Below are positions 37,864-47,002 of a DNA stretch of 64,000 bases, piece by piece. The stretch is from assembly GCF_025655475.1 (NCBI RefSeq), contig NZ_JAHTIK010000001.1:1-64000 (forward strand), read 5' to 3'. Every line of letters begins with the position of its first letter. Position 1 is the stretch's first letter. Source of the stretch: Kitasatospora sp. DSM 101779 (lineage in GTDB: Bacteria > Actinomycetota > Actinomycetes > Streptomycetales > Streptomycetaceae). The notes beneath the pieces were generated by a model, which did no database searches, had not been told where the DNA came from, and saw nothing but the letters and a program-made list of their open reading frames with translations. The translations under genes and the position numbers were made by a program.

Positions 37864-38715
37864 TTGGCCAGCACCGATGGCATAGATCTCTATCTCGGCC
37901 TGGACGTCGGCAAGGGCGAGCACCACGCGAGCGCGCTCACGCCGGCCGACAAGGTCTTCGACAGGGCACTGCCCAACAACGAGCCCCGGCTGCGTGAGCT
38001 GTTCACGAAACTGCAGGCCAAGCACGGGATGGTGCTGGTGGTGGTCGACCAGCCGGCCACCGTCGGCGCGCTTCCGCTGGCCGTCGCCCGCGACACCGGC
38101 TGCCGCATCGCCCACCTGCCCGGCCTGACCATGCGCCGAATCGCCGACCTCTACGGCGAGGCGAAGACCGACGCCCGCGACGGCCTGCTCACCTAGATCC
38201 ATCCCTCCCTTGAATGCGTCCTGGGCCCGTGACTCGACCACCCGGCCGTCCTCACCCTGCTCGAACGCCACGGCTCACCGGCCCAGTTGAGGAAAGCAGG
38301 CCGACGGAGACTGATCACAATGCTGTTGCCGAAGGCCCCGCGGATGGCCGAGCGCCTGGTCGACGACATCTTCACCGCCCTCGACGAGCAGACCGTCGTC
38401 GTCCCCGGAACCGACGCCGCCGCACTGATCGTCCCCAGTCTCGCGACCCCGCTGCCCGCGGTCCTCGACCAGCGCAGACTCCTTGCCGCGAGGATTCGAG
38501 AAGCTGCTGGAGGCCCACCCTCTTTCCCCGGTCCTGACCTCCATGCCCGGCATCAGGGTCAGGACCGCCGCCCCGATCCTCGTTGACGTCGGCGACGCCA
38601 GTGCCTTTCCGACGGCAGGCCACCTCGCCGCTTACGCAGGCCTGGCACCCGTGACACGCGCATCCGGGTCGTCCATCCGCGGCGAACCCCCTCACGACGC
38701 GGCAACAAGCAACTC
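37864..38715 (+). pseudogene. Frameshifted IS110-family transposase
   Basis: The first part (to 38196) has LYLGLDVGKGEHHASALTPA and GEAKTDARDG, typical of the RuvC-like DEDD domain. It ends at an in-frame TAG. Matching sequence continues in other frames (HGSPAQLRKAGRR, then KAPRMAERLVDDIFTALDEQ) and in a third frame from about 38483 (FEKLLEAHPLSPVLTSMPGI, then TAAPILVDVGDASAFPTAGH and LAAYAGLAPVTRASG). Two frameshifts and one stop make it inactive. It is flanked by another IS110 scrap on the left and by unrelated gene tails on the right. Confidence 0.78.
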
Positions 38716-39777
38716 ACGGGGCAGCAGACCGGCACGTACGCCTTCCCAGCCACCGTCAACGGACTCGCGGTAGCACCGGGCGGGCAGCTGGTCGTCTGCT
38801 TCGGCCCGGACCTGGCGGTCCTCACCCACCGCTGACCGGGGCAGCCGACCGTACTCGACCGGGCGGCCGATCGGACGGCCGACCAGGTGGCCGATCGGGC
38901 GTCCGACCGGGGGTGGACGACACCACCGCAACGGCCCGACCCACGTCGACCGCCCCCACGCCGACCGTCGCAACGGCGATCCCCCGGGCCGACGGCACCA
39001 GCCGGGACCCGACCGGGCCGGGGCCGGGCCGGGGCCGGGCACCACGAGGCGTCGCACCCGCCGACGCGCAGAAGCGGACTTCCGGCGCCGCCAAGCACTA
39101 CGCCCGGCACGTCCGGGCGCAGCAGCGGACCAGGAGCCCAGGGGGCCAGGGCCGTCGCCCCGGGCCCGGGGGGGGCCAGGAGCCCGGAGACCTGCCGGCA
39201 ACCCACACCCGGCAACGACCTCTCGACGCGGGCCGCGCGAGGAGGCTGCGCGAAGCCAGGGGAACGCGGCCCGACCCGCCGGCATCCGGCGGTGGATTGT
39301 AGGTCATGAAGGTGGTGTTGCGGTTGGTGAAGTCGTTCTTCGGGCCGCCGGAGCCCTCGTCGAGGCAGGACGGGCCGGGCCCGGCCGCGAAGACCCGGCC
39401 GGCGTCGGCCTGCGGCGGGACGACGTAGCCCAGATGCTGCGGCTGTACAGGACGTTCAGCGCGCAGCGCTCGGGACGGCGGCGTCCGGCAGGCGGTCGAA
39501 TCCCGGCCGGGCCCGTGTCCGAGGTCCGCGATCAGTAGCCGGGCTTGGTCGCGCCGGGCGTGCTCGACGGGGTCCGCGATCACGCTGAACCGTGCACCGC
39601 AGCCGAACGGTTACCAGCAGCGGCCTCGGCCGGAGGACGGTGACAGGATGGACTCACAGCAACGGTGGACTGCGCGCTGCGCGAAGCACTGGCTGCCCGG
39701 CCCGGGGGACCTGCGTTCCGGCGGACGGCACGGCACCGCGCCCGGTCGTCCCGGTGCATCGGATGCGAGGTGGGACG
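38716..39777. other. Degenerate region with gene tails and a short tandem repeat
   Basis: Just after the IS110 relic a plus-strand frame reads GQQTGTYAFPATVNGLAVAP, then LVVCFGPDLAVLTHR and a stop at 38836; it looks like the tail of a secreted protein. Two 24-base units (GGCGGCCGATCGGACGGCCG... and GGTGGCCGATCGGGCGTCCG...) lie at about 38860-38910. On the minus strand around 39290-39450 a frame with GYVVPPQADAGRVFAAGPGP and NDFTNRNTTFMTYN may be another fragment. No intact gene is supported. Confidence 0.4.
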
Positions 39778-40878
39778 GTGGACGTGCGCATCTGGTTCAA
39801 CAGGATCTGGCCCGCGCGAGTGCACTTGATCCCGATGCTGCGCGATAACCCGGACCACGCCCGGGTACAGGTCTACGGCACCCATCCCGACCCGGCGGCA
39901 CCGGCGCTCACGGCGTGCGACGTGGTCGGGCCCGAGCCGGGCGAGGACGAGGCCTTCTTCGATTTCGCGATCGACTTCTGCAAACGGCACGACATCGACG
40001 TGATCATGCCGTCCTCGCGTCTGGTGGCACTCGCCGACCGCGCGGAGGCGTTCGCGGCGGTCGGCACGAGGGTCATGTGCGCACCCGCCGAGACGCTCCG
40101 CACGGTGACCGACAAAAGCCGCATGTACGCGGCAGCCGAGCGCTCTCGAGTGCCGGTCGCCCCGTGGCGGGCGGTCTCCGATGCCGACGGTCTGCGGAAA
40201 GCGGTCCAGGAGTTGGCCGGGACGGACAGTAATCTGTGCGTCAAGCCCGCGGGCGAGTACTCGGCCTACGGCTTCCGGCTCCTGGACGACTCCCCGCTGG
40301 AGGTTTCGGACTTCGAGCGCCTGCCACGGCCAACGACATCGGCCCCGGCAGTCGCGGACGCGCTGCAGCATGCCCAGGACAGGGGCGAGACCGTTCCCGA
40401 GCTGATCGTGATGCCGTACCTGGATCCTCCGGAGGTCAGTGTCGACTGTCTGTCGGACGCGGCGGGCACCCTGGTGAGCGCGATCGCCCGGGCCAAGTCA
40501 GGCAGACTCCGGACACTGGTGGACGACCCCGACGTGACGGAACTCGCCCGGCTGGCCGTCGGCCACTTCCGGCTCGCATACCTGTCCAACGTCCAATTCC
40601 GTTACTGGAAAGGGCGACCGGTGCTCCTGGAAGTCAACGCCAGGGCAGCGGCGGGCATTTACCAAACCCGCATGACCGGCGTGAACCTGGCGTGGGCCGC
40701 TGTGCGGATGCTGATCTGCGGCGACCCCGGCGAAGTACCAAACCCGATGCTCGGGGGTCGGCTCGCGGTGGTCGAGGACGCAATCCCACTCTCAGCGCAG
40801 TGGCGCGGCGGCCAGTGGCACGATCAGGTGATCTTCTCCAACCTTCGCGTGGGGCGGTCCGGCCCCGAACCGAGGTGA
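39778..40878 (+). CDS. ATP-grasp family ligase-like protein
   Basis: The 366-residue protein (GTG 39778, GAGGTGG upstream) has a Rossmann-like start (VRIWFNRIWPARVHLIPMLR), TVTDKSRMYAAAERSRVPVAP before the ATP-grasp fold, an ATP-binding lysine in LCVKPAGEYSAYGF, and the metal site in VLLEVNARAAAGIYQT. This is the carbamoyl-phosphate-synthase/PurK-like ATP-grasp group. It should activate a carboxylate with ATP and join it to an amine or thiol. No partner biosynthetic gene is next to it, so the substrate is open. The next gene, 890 bases on, encodes a small secreted protein. Confidence 0.85.
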   Translation: MDVRIWFNRIWPARVHLIPMLRDNPDHARVQVYGTHPDPAAPALTACDVVGPEPGEDEAFFDFAIDFCKRHDIDVIMPSSRLVALADRAEAFAAVGTRVMCAPAETLRTVTDKSRMYAAAERSRVPVAPWRAVSDADGLRKAVQELAGTDSNLCVKPAGEYSAYGFRLLDDSPLEVSDFERLPRPTTSAPAVADALQHAQDRGETVPELIVMPYLDPPEVSVDCLSDAAGTLVSAIARAKSGRLRTLVDDPDVTELARLAVGHFRLAYLSNVQFRYWKGRPVLLEVNARAAAGIYQTRMTGVNLAWAAVRMLICGDPGEVPNPMLGGRLAVVEDAIPLSAQWRGGQWHDQVIFSNLRVGRSGPEPR

Positions 40879-41767
40879 GCTGACGACTCGTCGGGCGCCT
40901 CCATCGAGTGTCTGCGGCACAAACACGACCGACCACCCGACGATCGACCCCGCCCGCACCGTTGTCCCCTTTCCCCAACCTCCCAAGGCCGTAGGAAACC
41001 CCGGTGCCTGGGGCTCCAGTGGCACGCACCACCGGACGGCCAGGAGTACGGCAGCGGGCTCGACCGCGTCCGCCTCGGCCACCGAGACGTCCTCGGGCAC
41101 CGCGGCGCCTTTCCCGGGTACATGTCGTGCACCCGATGCGACCTCGAGACGCGACTCGCCGTCAGTGTGGCCGTGTCCGCGCAGGACGGCGGCGCCAAGG
41201 CGAGATCTCAATCGGGATGCCGTACCCGATGTGCGCCCGGTTGCCGCATTGAGGCTGACGCAAAACCGAACAGTTGTCATACAATCTATATTTTTTGCGT
41301 GTCAATGGGGCGTGCACGCCTCTTCCGGCCATGGTGTTGCAGACGGTCCGATCTGCGCCCACAGCGCGCCAGGTTCACTCCATCGCGATTTGCGCGCCCC
41401 CTTCTCCGCAGCAGACCGTGAGGATATCTTTCACATGAGGTGCCTGGTTGCAGGCCTCGGAGATCGCATTCCGGTATTGCTCGACAGCGCCTCGACAGAG
41501 CACGCCATCCCTATTTCCGGCGACGTCCTTCGGCATCGACGCATTTCCACCCCTTCAGCGTTCGCCGATCGGCGAACTCCGGCGTGGCTGCCTCGGCGGC
41601 CCTCCGGCCTCCCACGCGGCGGACCTTCACGGCCGAACAACTGCTCACCTGGCCCTCGACCCGCCGACGCCATTCCCATGGACCCGATCCGGAACGTCGC
41701 ACCCCTTGACCTCGGCGCCGATGGCGCCAGATCCGACTGATAGTCAGACAAGAGAAAGGAACACGAA
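40879..41767. other. Long intergenic region with an AT-rich patch
   Basis: This 889-base gap has frames on both strands but none that I can support as a gene. At 41270-41310 there is an unusually AT-rich stretch (CATACAATCTATATTTTTTG) for this genome, with TACAAT resembling a -10 box. It may be a promoter or the edge of foreign DNA. Confidence 0.4.
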
Positions 41768-42223
41768 ATGATTCTCTCCCGACGGGGCAACCGGGCCCTC
41801 AAGGCGGCGGCAAGCCTCGCCCTCGGCATCCTCCCGCTCGCTGCGTGGCCCGCCCCGGCCGCAGCAGGCTCCCACTCCGTGAGCCTGACGGTCGGACCGG
41901 TGCCCGTCCCGCAAGTCTCCGTCTCGGCGTGCGTCGACGCGTCGTGCGTCTCGACTCCGGCGCTCACCAGCGTGAAGCTCGCCACCACCGCGACGGTGAC
42001 GAGCGGCCCGCTCCCCGCCGTCGTCCTCACCCCGGCCGCCTGCCCGAACGGCGGCCAGGGAGTCGCGGTCCAGGTGACCAGCCTTCAGCCCGTGACCGTC
42101 ACCGTCAGCGGGACCGTCTCCGGTACGACCACCAGCGGCCCGGTCAGCATCCCCCTCGGGCCCGTCACCGAGACCATTCTCCCGGGCACCCCGGGTGTGC
42201 TCGTGTCCGCCTGTACGGACTGA
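41768..42223 (+). CDS. Small secreted beta-rich protein with four cysteines
   Basis: The 151-residue protein starts at ATG 41768 with GAAAGGAA upstream. A Sec signal peptide (basic ILSRRGNRALK, hydrophobic core, AAAG cleavage region near 33) is followed by a Thr/Val/Ser/Pro-rich sequence that alternates in beta-strand fashion. It has four Cys (CVDASC, then CPNG and the final CTD) that could form two disulfides. I do not recognise a named family. It looks like a small extracellular or cell-wall protein. Confidence 0.7.
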   Translation: MILSRRGNRALKAAASLALGILPLAAWPAPAAAGSHSVSLTVGPVPVPQVSVSACVDASCVSTPALTSVKLATTATVTSGPLPAVVLTPAACPNGGQGVAVQVTSLQPVTVTVSGTVSGTTTSGPVSIPLGPVTETILPGTPGVLVSACTD

Positions 42224-42334
42224 CACGCTCCGCACCGGGACGTCGGACGACCCATGAGCAAGGCAGCAGGCGGCCTGCTCGGCAACGTGAAGCCGAGCAC
42301 AGCGGTCTGGCCAGCATCACCTGACCGACCACCT

Positions 42335-42409
42335 GGGTGGGCAGCAGGTGGCATCGCTGCCCACCCCCAGCGCACGTGGCCTCCACCGCAGTGGTGGAGG
42401 CCACGTGCT
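42335..42409. terminator. Two tandem strong hairpins
   Basis: The first hairpin pairs GGGTGGGCAGC with GCTGCCCCACCC (one bulged C). The second is perfect: GCACGTGGCCTCCACC (42373-42388), a 5-base loop, and its exact complement (42394-42409). They lie 110-190 bases downstream of the secreted-protein gene and just before the IS5 element at 42577. A terminator is likely, though the second stem is unusually long for that alone. Confidence 0.55.
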
Positions 42410-42576
42410 GCGCCGTCCCCTCACCCGTCCGCCAGTGCCCGGGGCGGACGTGGAAGCGGCGTTGGAGGGCGTTCCCGCTGGCCGCCAAGGAGAAGGTCGG
42501 CCGGGCCGGGATGGCGTCTCGTTCGGGCGCGGGTCAGTAGTTCGGCCGCCTGGTGACCAAGTGATCTTGTAAGAAA

Positions 42577-43414
42577 TCATCTCATTTGGTGAGTCTGCGG
42601 TGGCAGATGAGGGTGGCGGCGATGGTGGTGAAGGCCGCGAAGTGGTCGGCTTTGCGTTCGCAGCGGCGGTGGAGCCGGCGGAAGCCGCCGAGCCAGGCGA
42701 CAGTACGCTCGATGACCCAGCGGTGTCGGCCGAGTCGGGTCGAGGACTCGATGCCGCGGCGGGCGATGCGGTGTGCGATCTGCCGTCTGCGCAGGTAGGA
42801 GCGGATGAAGCGGTGGTCGTAGGCTTTGTCGCCGTGGAGCTTGCCGGGCCGGCGCCGCCTTGGGCCGCGGCGGGAGCGGATCGGCGGGATCGCCTCGACG
42901 AGCGGGATCAGGGCCTGGCTGTCGTGCAGGTTGGCGCCGGAGATCGCGCGCGAGAGGGGCAACCCGGTGCGTTCGGTGAGCAAGTGGATCTTCGACCCGA
43001 ACTTGCCCCGATCCACAGGATTCGGACCCGTCAGTTCCCCCTTTTCGTGGCCCGCATGTTCACCGAGTCGACCGCGCACCTGGACCAGTCCAGCTCGCCC
43101 CGGGCGCCGAGTTCGTCCAGGACCAGGCGGTAGAGCTTCGCCCACACCCGGGCCGCGGTCCACTCCGTGAACCGCCGGTGCGCGGTCGGCCCGGACGGGC
43201 CGAAACATGGCGGCAGCTGGGCCCACGTGCACCCGGACGTGGCCACGAACACGATCGCCGCCAGCACCTCCCGGTCCCCGTGCCTCCGGCGGCCACCCCC
43301 CTGCGGCCGGGTCGGTGCCGCCGGCACCACCCGCTGGAACAGCTCCCACAACTCGTCCGGCACCAGGCGCTCCACGATTGTCACGCGAGCAGCCTATAAG
43401 CCCAAATGAGATGA
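42577..43414 (-). mobile_element. IS5-family element (about 838 bp)
   Basis: The ends are the inverted repeats TCATCTCATTTGG (42577-42589) and CCAAATGAGATGA (43402-43414), perfect over 13 bp. Inside is a two-frame transposase on the minus strand. A clear target duplication is not seen. The element sits at the cut end of a helicase-associated gene fragment (43415 onward), so it or an earlier event truncated that gene. Confidence 0.8.
42582..43384 (-). CDS. IS5-family transposase, two frames
   Basis: The first frame (43384 down to 43031, 117 residues) has LVPDELWELFQRVVP, SGCTWAQLPP, and WSRCAVDSVNMRATKRGN with the first catalytic Asp. The second frame contains ELTGPNPVDRGKFGSKIHLL, HGDKAYDHRFIRSYLRRR (second Asp) and HRWVIERTVAWLGGFRRL (catalytic Glu), ending at 42582 in the inverted repeat. 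A frameshift near the poly-A/G stretch at about 43035-43045 (AAAAGGGGGAA) would join them, the usual arrangement for this subgroup. It appears potentially active. Confidence 0.82.
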
Positions 43415-43660
43415 CTGCTAAGGCAACGCGGAAAGGCCCGCCACGGCCGGCTCTCCCCCGCCACCACCCGTGCGCTGGAAAGCATCGACCCATGGTGGAA
43501 CCCGCCCTGGCCCTACACCTGGCAGTCGCTGTACCACCGCGCAGCCGCCACCCGCGCAGGCCATAGTGGCCATGCCGGTCTGACCCCGAACCTGCAGAAA
43601 TGGCCCACCGGCAACAACGCCACTGGCACCACCTCCACCCCCACCAACACACCCTCCTGA
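43415..43660 (+). pseudogene. Relic 3: C-terminal end of a helicase-associated-domain protein
   Basis: Directly after the IS5 end the frame reads LRQRGKARHGRLSPATTRAL, then ESIDPWWNPPWPYTWQSLYH, and ends in TGTTSTPTNTPS and a stop at 43660. The DPWWNPPWPYTWQ motif is the Trp-rich unit of the helicase-associated repeats. The 5' part is missing. The next intact gene is the Mrr-like nuclease, and a further relic of the same family lies beyond it. Confidence 0.6.
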
Positions 43661-43883
43661 CCCACATCGGCATCACCCCGGAGGGCGAAGGGAACGGGTA
43701 GCCGCACTCGGTGCCTCGGCCGGATCCGATGTGCAGAGCGCCACGGCCCCCGGAGTGCACACACCGGCATAGGGGGCGCACTCTCTGCGCCCCTCATGCA
43801 CCCAGCAGGTGAGGGCCTTCGTTTCGTGGCGCTCGGGCTCGGGGCATAGCTGACAGGTACTGGCGTATCGGGGAGGGGACGCG

Positions 43884-45380
43884 GTGGCGCGCAAGAAGAC
43901 GCTGGTCGGACAGATCATGAAGGTCTACCAGGACGCGCAGAAAGCCAAAGCCGCAGAAGCCAAGAGACAGCAGCAGGAACGCGACCGCCAGGCCAAGGCC
44001 GCCGAGCGGGAAGCCGCCCGCATCGGACGGCAGCGGGCACAGGAGTGGGCCACGGCGCAGCGCAAGGCGCAGCGGGAGCTGGAGGAGCAAGAACGGCGGG
44101 CTCAGCAGATCGAACGGGATCTGGCGAAGCGTCAGGCGGAGCGTGCGAAGGCCGCGGAGCGAGCCTCCAGGGAAAAGGCGCGCAAGGCGGCGGAGGCGGA
44201 GCGGTCGGCCAAGCAGGAGGCCGTGGGGCAGCTGAAGCAGGAGGCCGTCGAACGTACCGAGGACCTGCTGGCACGGATGGCCGAGCTGGAGACGGTCCTG
44301 CTCAGGCGCACCACTGGGCTGGATGGGCACGGGTCTGCGGTGGAACACGGCTTGGTCGAGGGCGGCCCGGAGGGGATGTGCGCGGCAGTGCACCGTGCGC
44401 TGGAGGACTGCGTGTACCCGGCAGGGCTGGCCGGGGCGGTGCGCTCGGTGTTCACCCCGGAGACGCGGGAGCTGGTCCTCGAACTCGACCTGCCGGGGCA
44501 GGATGCGGTGCCGAGGGAGGTCGGGTGGCGGTACAAGGCAGGAACACCGCCCCAGCTCGTGCCACAGCCTCGTAAGGAGGCGGAGGTGAAGGAGATCTAC
44601 CGGGTGCTGGTCGCGCGCCTCGTGCTGCGCTGTTTGGACGAGGTCTTCGCCGCCACTCCCCCGCCGCTGGTCGACACCGTCGCCGTCAACGCCCACGTCC
44701 ACAGCAAGGACCGGGCCACCGGCAAGAGCGTCCGCCCGTGCCTGGTTAGCGTCCGAGCCGGCCGCGCACCGTTCGAGGACCTGGTCCTGGACGAGCCCGC
44801 TCTCGATCCCGTCGAGTGCTTGCGCCACCTGAACGCGATCGTCTCCCAGCACCCTTTCGACCTCGAACCCGTGCGGCCGGTGGTGACGTTCGACCTGAGC
44901 CGGTACAAACTCGCCCCCGAAGTCGACGTCGTGGCCGGTCTCGACAGCCGACCCGACCTGGTCGCCCTCGATCCCATCGAGTTCGAACACCTCATCCGCC
45001 GGCTGTTCGAAGCCATCGGCCTGAAAGCCTGGGTGACCCAGGCCTCCCGCGACGACGGCGTCGATGCCGTCGCCTACAACGAGGACCCCATCATCGGCGG
45101 CCTGTGCATCATCCAGGCCAAACGCACCAAGAACACAGTCCCCACCGAAGCCGTCCGCGCTCTCGCCGGCGCCATGCACGACAAAGCCGCCGCCAAAGGC
45201 ATCCTCATCACCACCGCCTGGTTCGGTCGTACCAGCCGGGATTTCGCCCAGCGCACCGGCCGTATGGAACTCATCGACGGCCGCGGTCTGAAAGCCCTCC
45301 TTTGGGAACACCTCGGTATCGACGCCCTCCTCGGCCTGCCCAAACTCCCACCCGGCTGGGAACCCCGCGACGTCCACTGA
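43884..45380 (+). CDS. Mrr-like restriction endonuclease with long N-terminal coiled coil
   Basis: The 498-residue protein starts at GTG 43884 (GGGAGGGG upstream). Residues 10-130 are a highly charged Ala/Arg/Glu/Lys/Gln coiled coil. A middle domain of about 200 residues (ETRELVLELDLPGQD, RKEAEVKEIYRVLVARL) follows. The C-terminal 120 residues are a PD-(D/E)xK fold: DPIEFEHLIRRLFEAIGLKA, DDGVDAVAY with the catalytic Asp, CIIQAKR with the QxK pair, then a helix and KGILITTAWFGRTSRDFA. This is the Mrr_cat (restriction endonuclease type IV-like) family, which often cuts modified or foreign DNA. There is no methyltransferase nearby, consistent with a type IV enzyme or a stand-alone defence gene. 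Confidence 0.87.
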   Translation: MARKKTLVGQIMKVYQDAQKAKAAEAKRQQQERDRQAKAAEREAARIGRQRAQEWATAQRKAQRELEEQERRAQQIERDLAKRQAERAKAAERASREKARKAAEAERSAKQEAVGQLKQEAVERTEDLLARMAELETVLLRRTTGLDGHGSAVEHGLVEGGPEGMCAAVHRALEDCVYPAGLAGAVRSVFTPETRELVLELDLPGQDAVPREVGWRYKAGTPPQLVPQPRKEAEVKEIYRVLVARLVLRCLDEVFAATPPPLVDTVAVNAHVHSKDRATGKSVRPCLVSVRAGRAPFEDLVLDEPALDPVECLRHLNAIVSQHPFDLEPVRPVVTFDLSRYKLAPEVDVVAGLDSRPDLVALDPIEFEHLIRRLFEAIGLKAWVTQASRDDGVDAVAYNEDPIIGGLCIIQAKRTKNTVPTEAVRALAGAMHDKAAAKGILITTAWFGRTSRDFAQRTGRMELIDGRGLKALLWEHLGIDALLGLPKLPPGWEPRDVH

Positions 45381-45464
45381 ACCAAGCCACCAACCGCATC
45401 GCCATTACCGGTGTCCAGCCATCAGGCGCTGGTACACCGAGCCGCTCGGTCAACCTGCACACCA

Positions 45465-45549
45465 CCCAGACGACCTGCGCAGATCCAGCCTCGGACGGCG
45501 AACCTGCAGGCCAACGAACAGCACCACGCCCAGACGACCTGAGCAGATC
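45465..45549. repeat. Pair of direct repeats downstream of the nuclease gene
   Basis: CCCAGACGACCTGCGCAGATC at 45465 recurs as CCCAGACGACCTGAGCAGATC at 45529, 64 bases apart, with several scattered AACCTGC heptamers around. No protein is encoded here. It may be a leftover of local duplication. Confidence 0.4.
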
Positions 45550-45652
45550 ATCCACCAACCTGCCCAGTCCTCAGACCCGCCGACCAATCAACCTGCGAAA
45601 CCCCAGCACACCTACATACCCCCACGCAGAAAAACCGGGCCGCGACAGGAGG

Positions 45653-46190
45653 AGATCGACCCGTTCTGGTGCCCGGCCTTGGCCGATCACCTGGCAGCGC
45701 GCCTACAGCGTCGCGCGGCAGTGGTGGCTGGAGGCCGACGGCCGGGTTGACTGGGTGCAACTGCCTGAGGAGACCATGTTCGAGGGCGAGCAGCTCGGCC
45801 GCTGGGTCGTGGCGCAGCGAGCCGGCTTGCCCGGACTGGAGCCCGATCAGCAGGACCTGCTGGCGGCGATCGGCATCGAGGAGGACGACGACCTGGTGGC
45901 GGCGAAGGCCGCGGCGGAGGCCAAGTCGAAGACGTCCCGCCAGGACCGCTTTCGCCCAGGGCCTGGCCGCGCTCGCCGCCTTCGCCCGCCGGGAGGGCCA
46001 CGTCCGGGTCCCGCGCCCGCACAAGGAGCCGCTGCAGGTCACGGTGGCCGGCCCCGGCGGAGCAGAGAGCACCGAAGTCGTGCACGTCGGTCTGGGTGCG
46101 TGGTTGAACAACCAGAAGGCCAGGCGCGCCAAGCTCACTCCGGGGTAGCTCGCGCGGCTCGCCGAGCACGGCGTGGAGTGGGCATGAACA
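45653..46190 (+). pseudogene. Relic 4 of a helicase-associated-domain protein (best preserved)
   Basis: The reading shifts between frames: EEIDPFWCPA in one, then WPITWQRAYSVARQWWLEAD, WVQLPEETMFEGEQLGRWVV, GLPGLEPDQQDLLAAIGIEE and KSKTSRQDRF in a second, then GLAALAAFARREGHVRVPRP, HKEPLQVTVAGPGGAESTEV and VHVGLGAWLNNQKARRAKL in a third, ending near LAEHGVEWA. Two frameshifts and a stop at 46146 kill it. Joined in order it gives about 170 residues of helicase-associated repeats. Relics 1 and 2 are homologous to its first and second halves. Confidence 0.7.
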
Positions 46191-46318
46191 GCCACAGCGA
46201 AGGTCCAATAGGCGTGCACCGCGGAGGCGTCGACTGCCACGGCGGCCATCTCCTCCCCGAGCCCTGGGACGCCGCCCCCGGTGATCATCCGCGGCGCGGC
46301 AAGGATTAGGGTCACCGC

Positions 46319-46606
46319 GTGGTCCTCAAGCACCTGTCTCTCGACCGGATGGGCTCCCTGCCCCGGTATCCCGCGGCCCAGCGGCCCGCCCACGTCATTT
46401 CCCTGGACGAGCTGCGATCCTCCAGCCTCACCGTTGGAACCGGCAGCCTTGGCACCGCGGACGCGTGGCTGGTCGAGCAGGACGGCCACGGTTACCTGCA
46501 CCACCCCGCCTACAATCTGACCAGCCTCGAGAGACCGGGGCCGCCGGACGCACGCCAGCACAGCGAGTCGCTGAACTCCATGGAGAGCAATAGTCAAGAG
46601 TTGTAG
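46319..46606 (+). CDS. Hypothetical protein cut by the IS256-family element
   Basis: The frame from GTG 46319 has good codon use and reads VLKHLSLDRMGSLPRYPAAQ, SLDELRSSSLTVGTGSLGTA, ADAWLVEQDGHGYLHHPAYN. The last seven codons (SNSQEL and the stop) lie inside the left inverted repeat of the element that begins near 46585. The native C-terminus has therefore been replaced. No family is recognised. Confidence 0.5.
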   Translation: MVLKHLSLDRMGSLPRYPAAQRPAHVISLDELRSSSLTVGTGSLGTADAWLVEQDGHGYLHHPAYNLTSLERPGPPDARQHSESLNSMESNSQEL

Positions 46607-47002
46607 GTGGGACCCTCCGACTCGGCGGCGGTGACCTCGGCTTACTGCGAGCCTGGCCTCCTCGCGCACCTCTGGGTCGGGGTGGGTGACCCCGAGGATG
46701 TAGAGCGTGTGGGCGAGGGGTTCGCGCTCCATCGTCGGCACGGCTGCAGCAAGGGGTTCGGCGAGGCCCAGGGGCAGGTGGTGGTGGTTGAATGCCTCGC
46801 TGACCGAGTTCAGGGCGGACTCGCGCACCTTGGCCACCGGCTCGTTCACGGCCACGCTGACCAGGCGTCCGACGACCAGGCGGGTCGAGTCCGCGTCGAG
46901 TGCGGCGCCGCGCAGGAGGTCCCCGAGGGCGTCGGCGGCGATGTCTCGACGATCCGGATCGCGGTCGGTCAGCGCTTCAAGTGCCTCGAACATGTCGTTC
47001 AT
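46585..47002 (-). CDS. HEAT-like accessory protein of the IS256-family element
   Basis: The gene starts at ATG 47002, overlapping the transposase stop by four bases (ATGA). It encodes MFEALEALTDRDPDRRDIAA, LVSVAVNEPVAKVRESALNS, MEREPLAHTLYILGVTHPDP and EVREEARLAV, a helical-repeat protein. No in-frame stop occurs before the end of the element; the frame continues through the inverted repeat into flanking DNA. The protein would therefore carry a random tail, or the original stop has been lost. A second gene is not standard in IS256 elements, so this is noteworthy. Confidence 0.65.

Noticed and set aside
38860..38910. Short tandem repeat considered as CRISPR or iteron array
   Set aside because: Only two imperfect 24-base units with no spacers; no Cas or replication gene nearby.
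40792..41280. A 162-codon minus-strand frame downstream of the ATP-grasp gene
   Set aside because: It overlaps the end of the ATP-grasp gene, has no ribosome binding site and no recognisable motif; not strong enough to call.
45451..45600. Direct repeats considered as plasmid iterons or an attachment site
   Set aside because: Only two long units and scattered heptamers; no replication initiator or integrase gene nearby.
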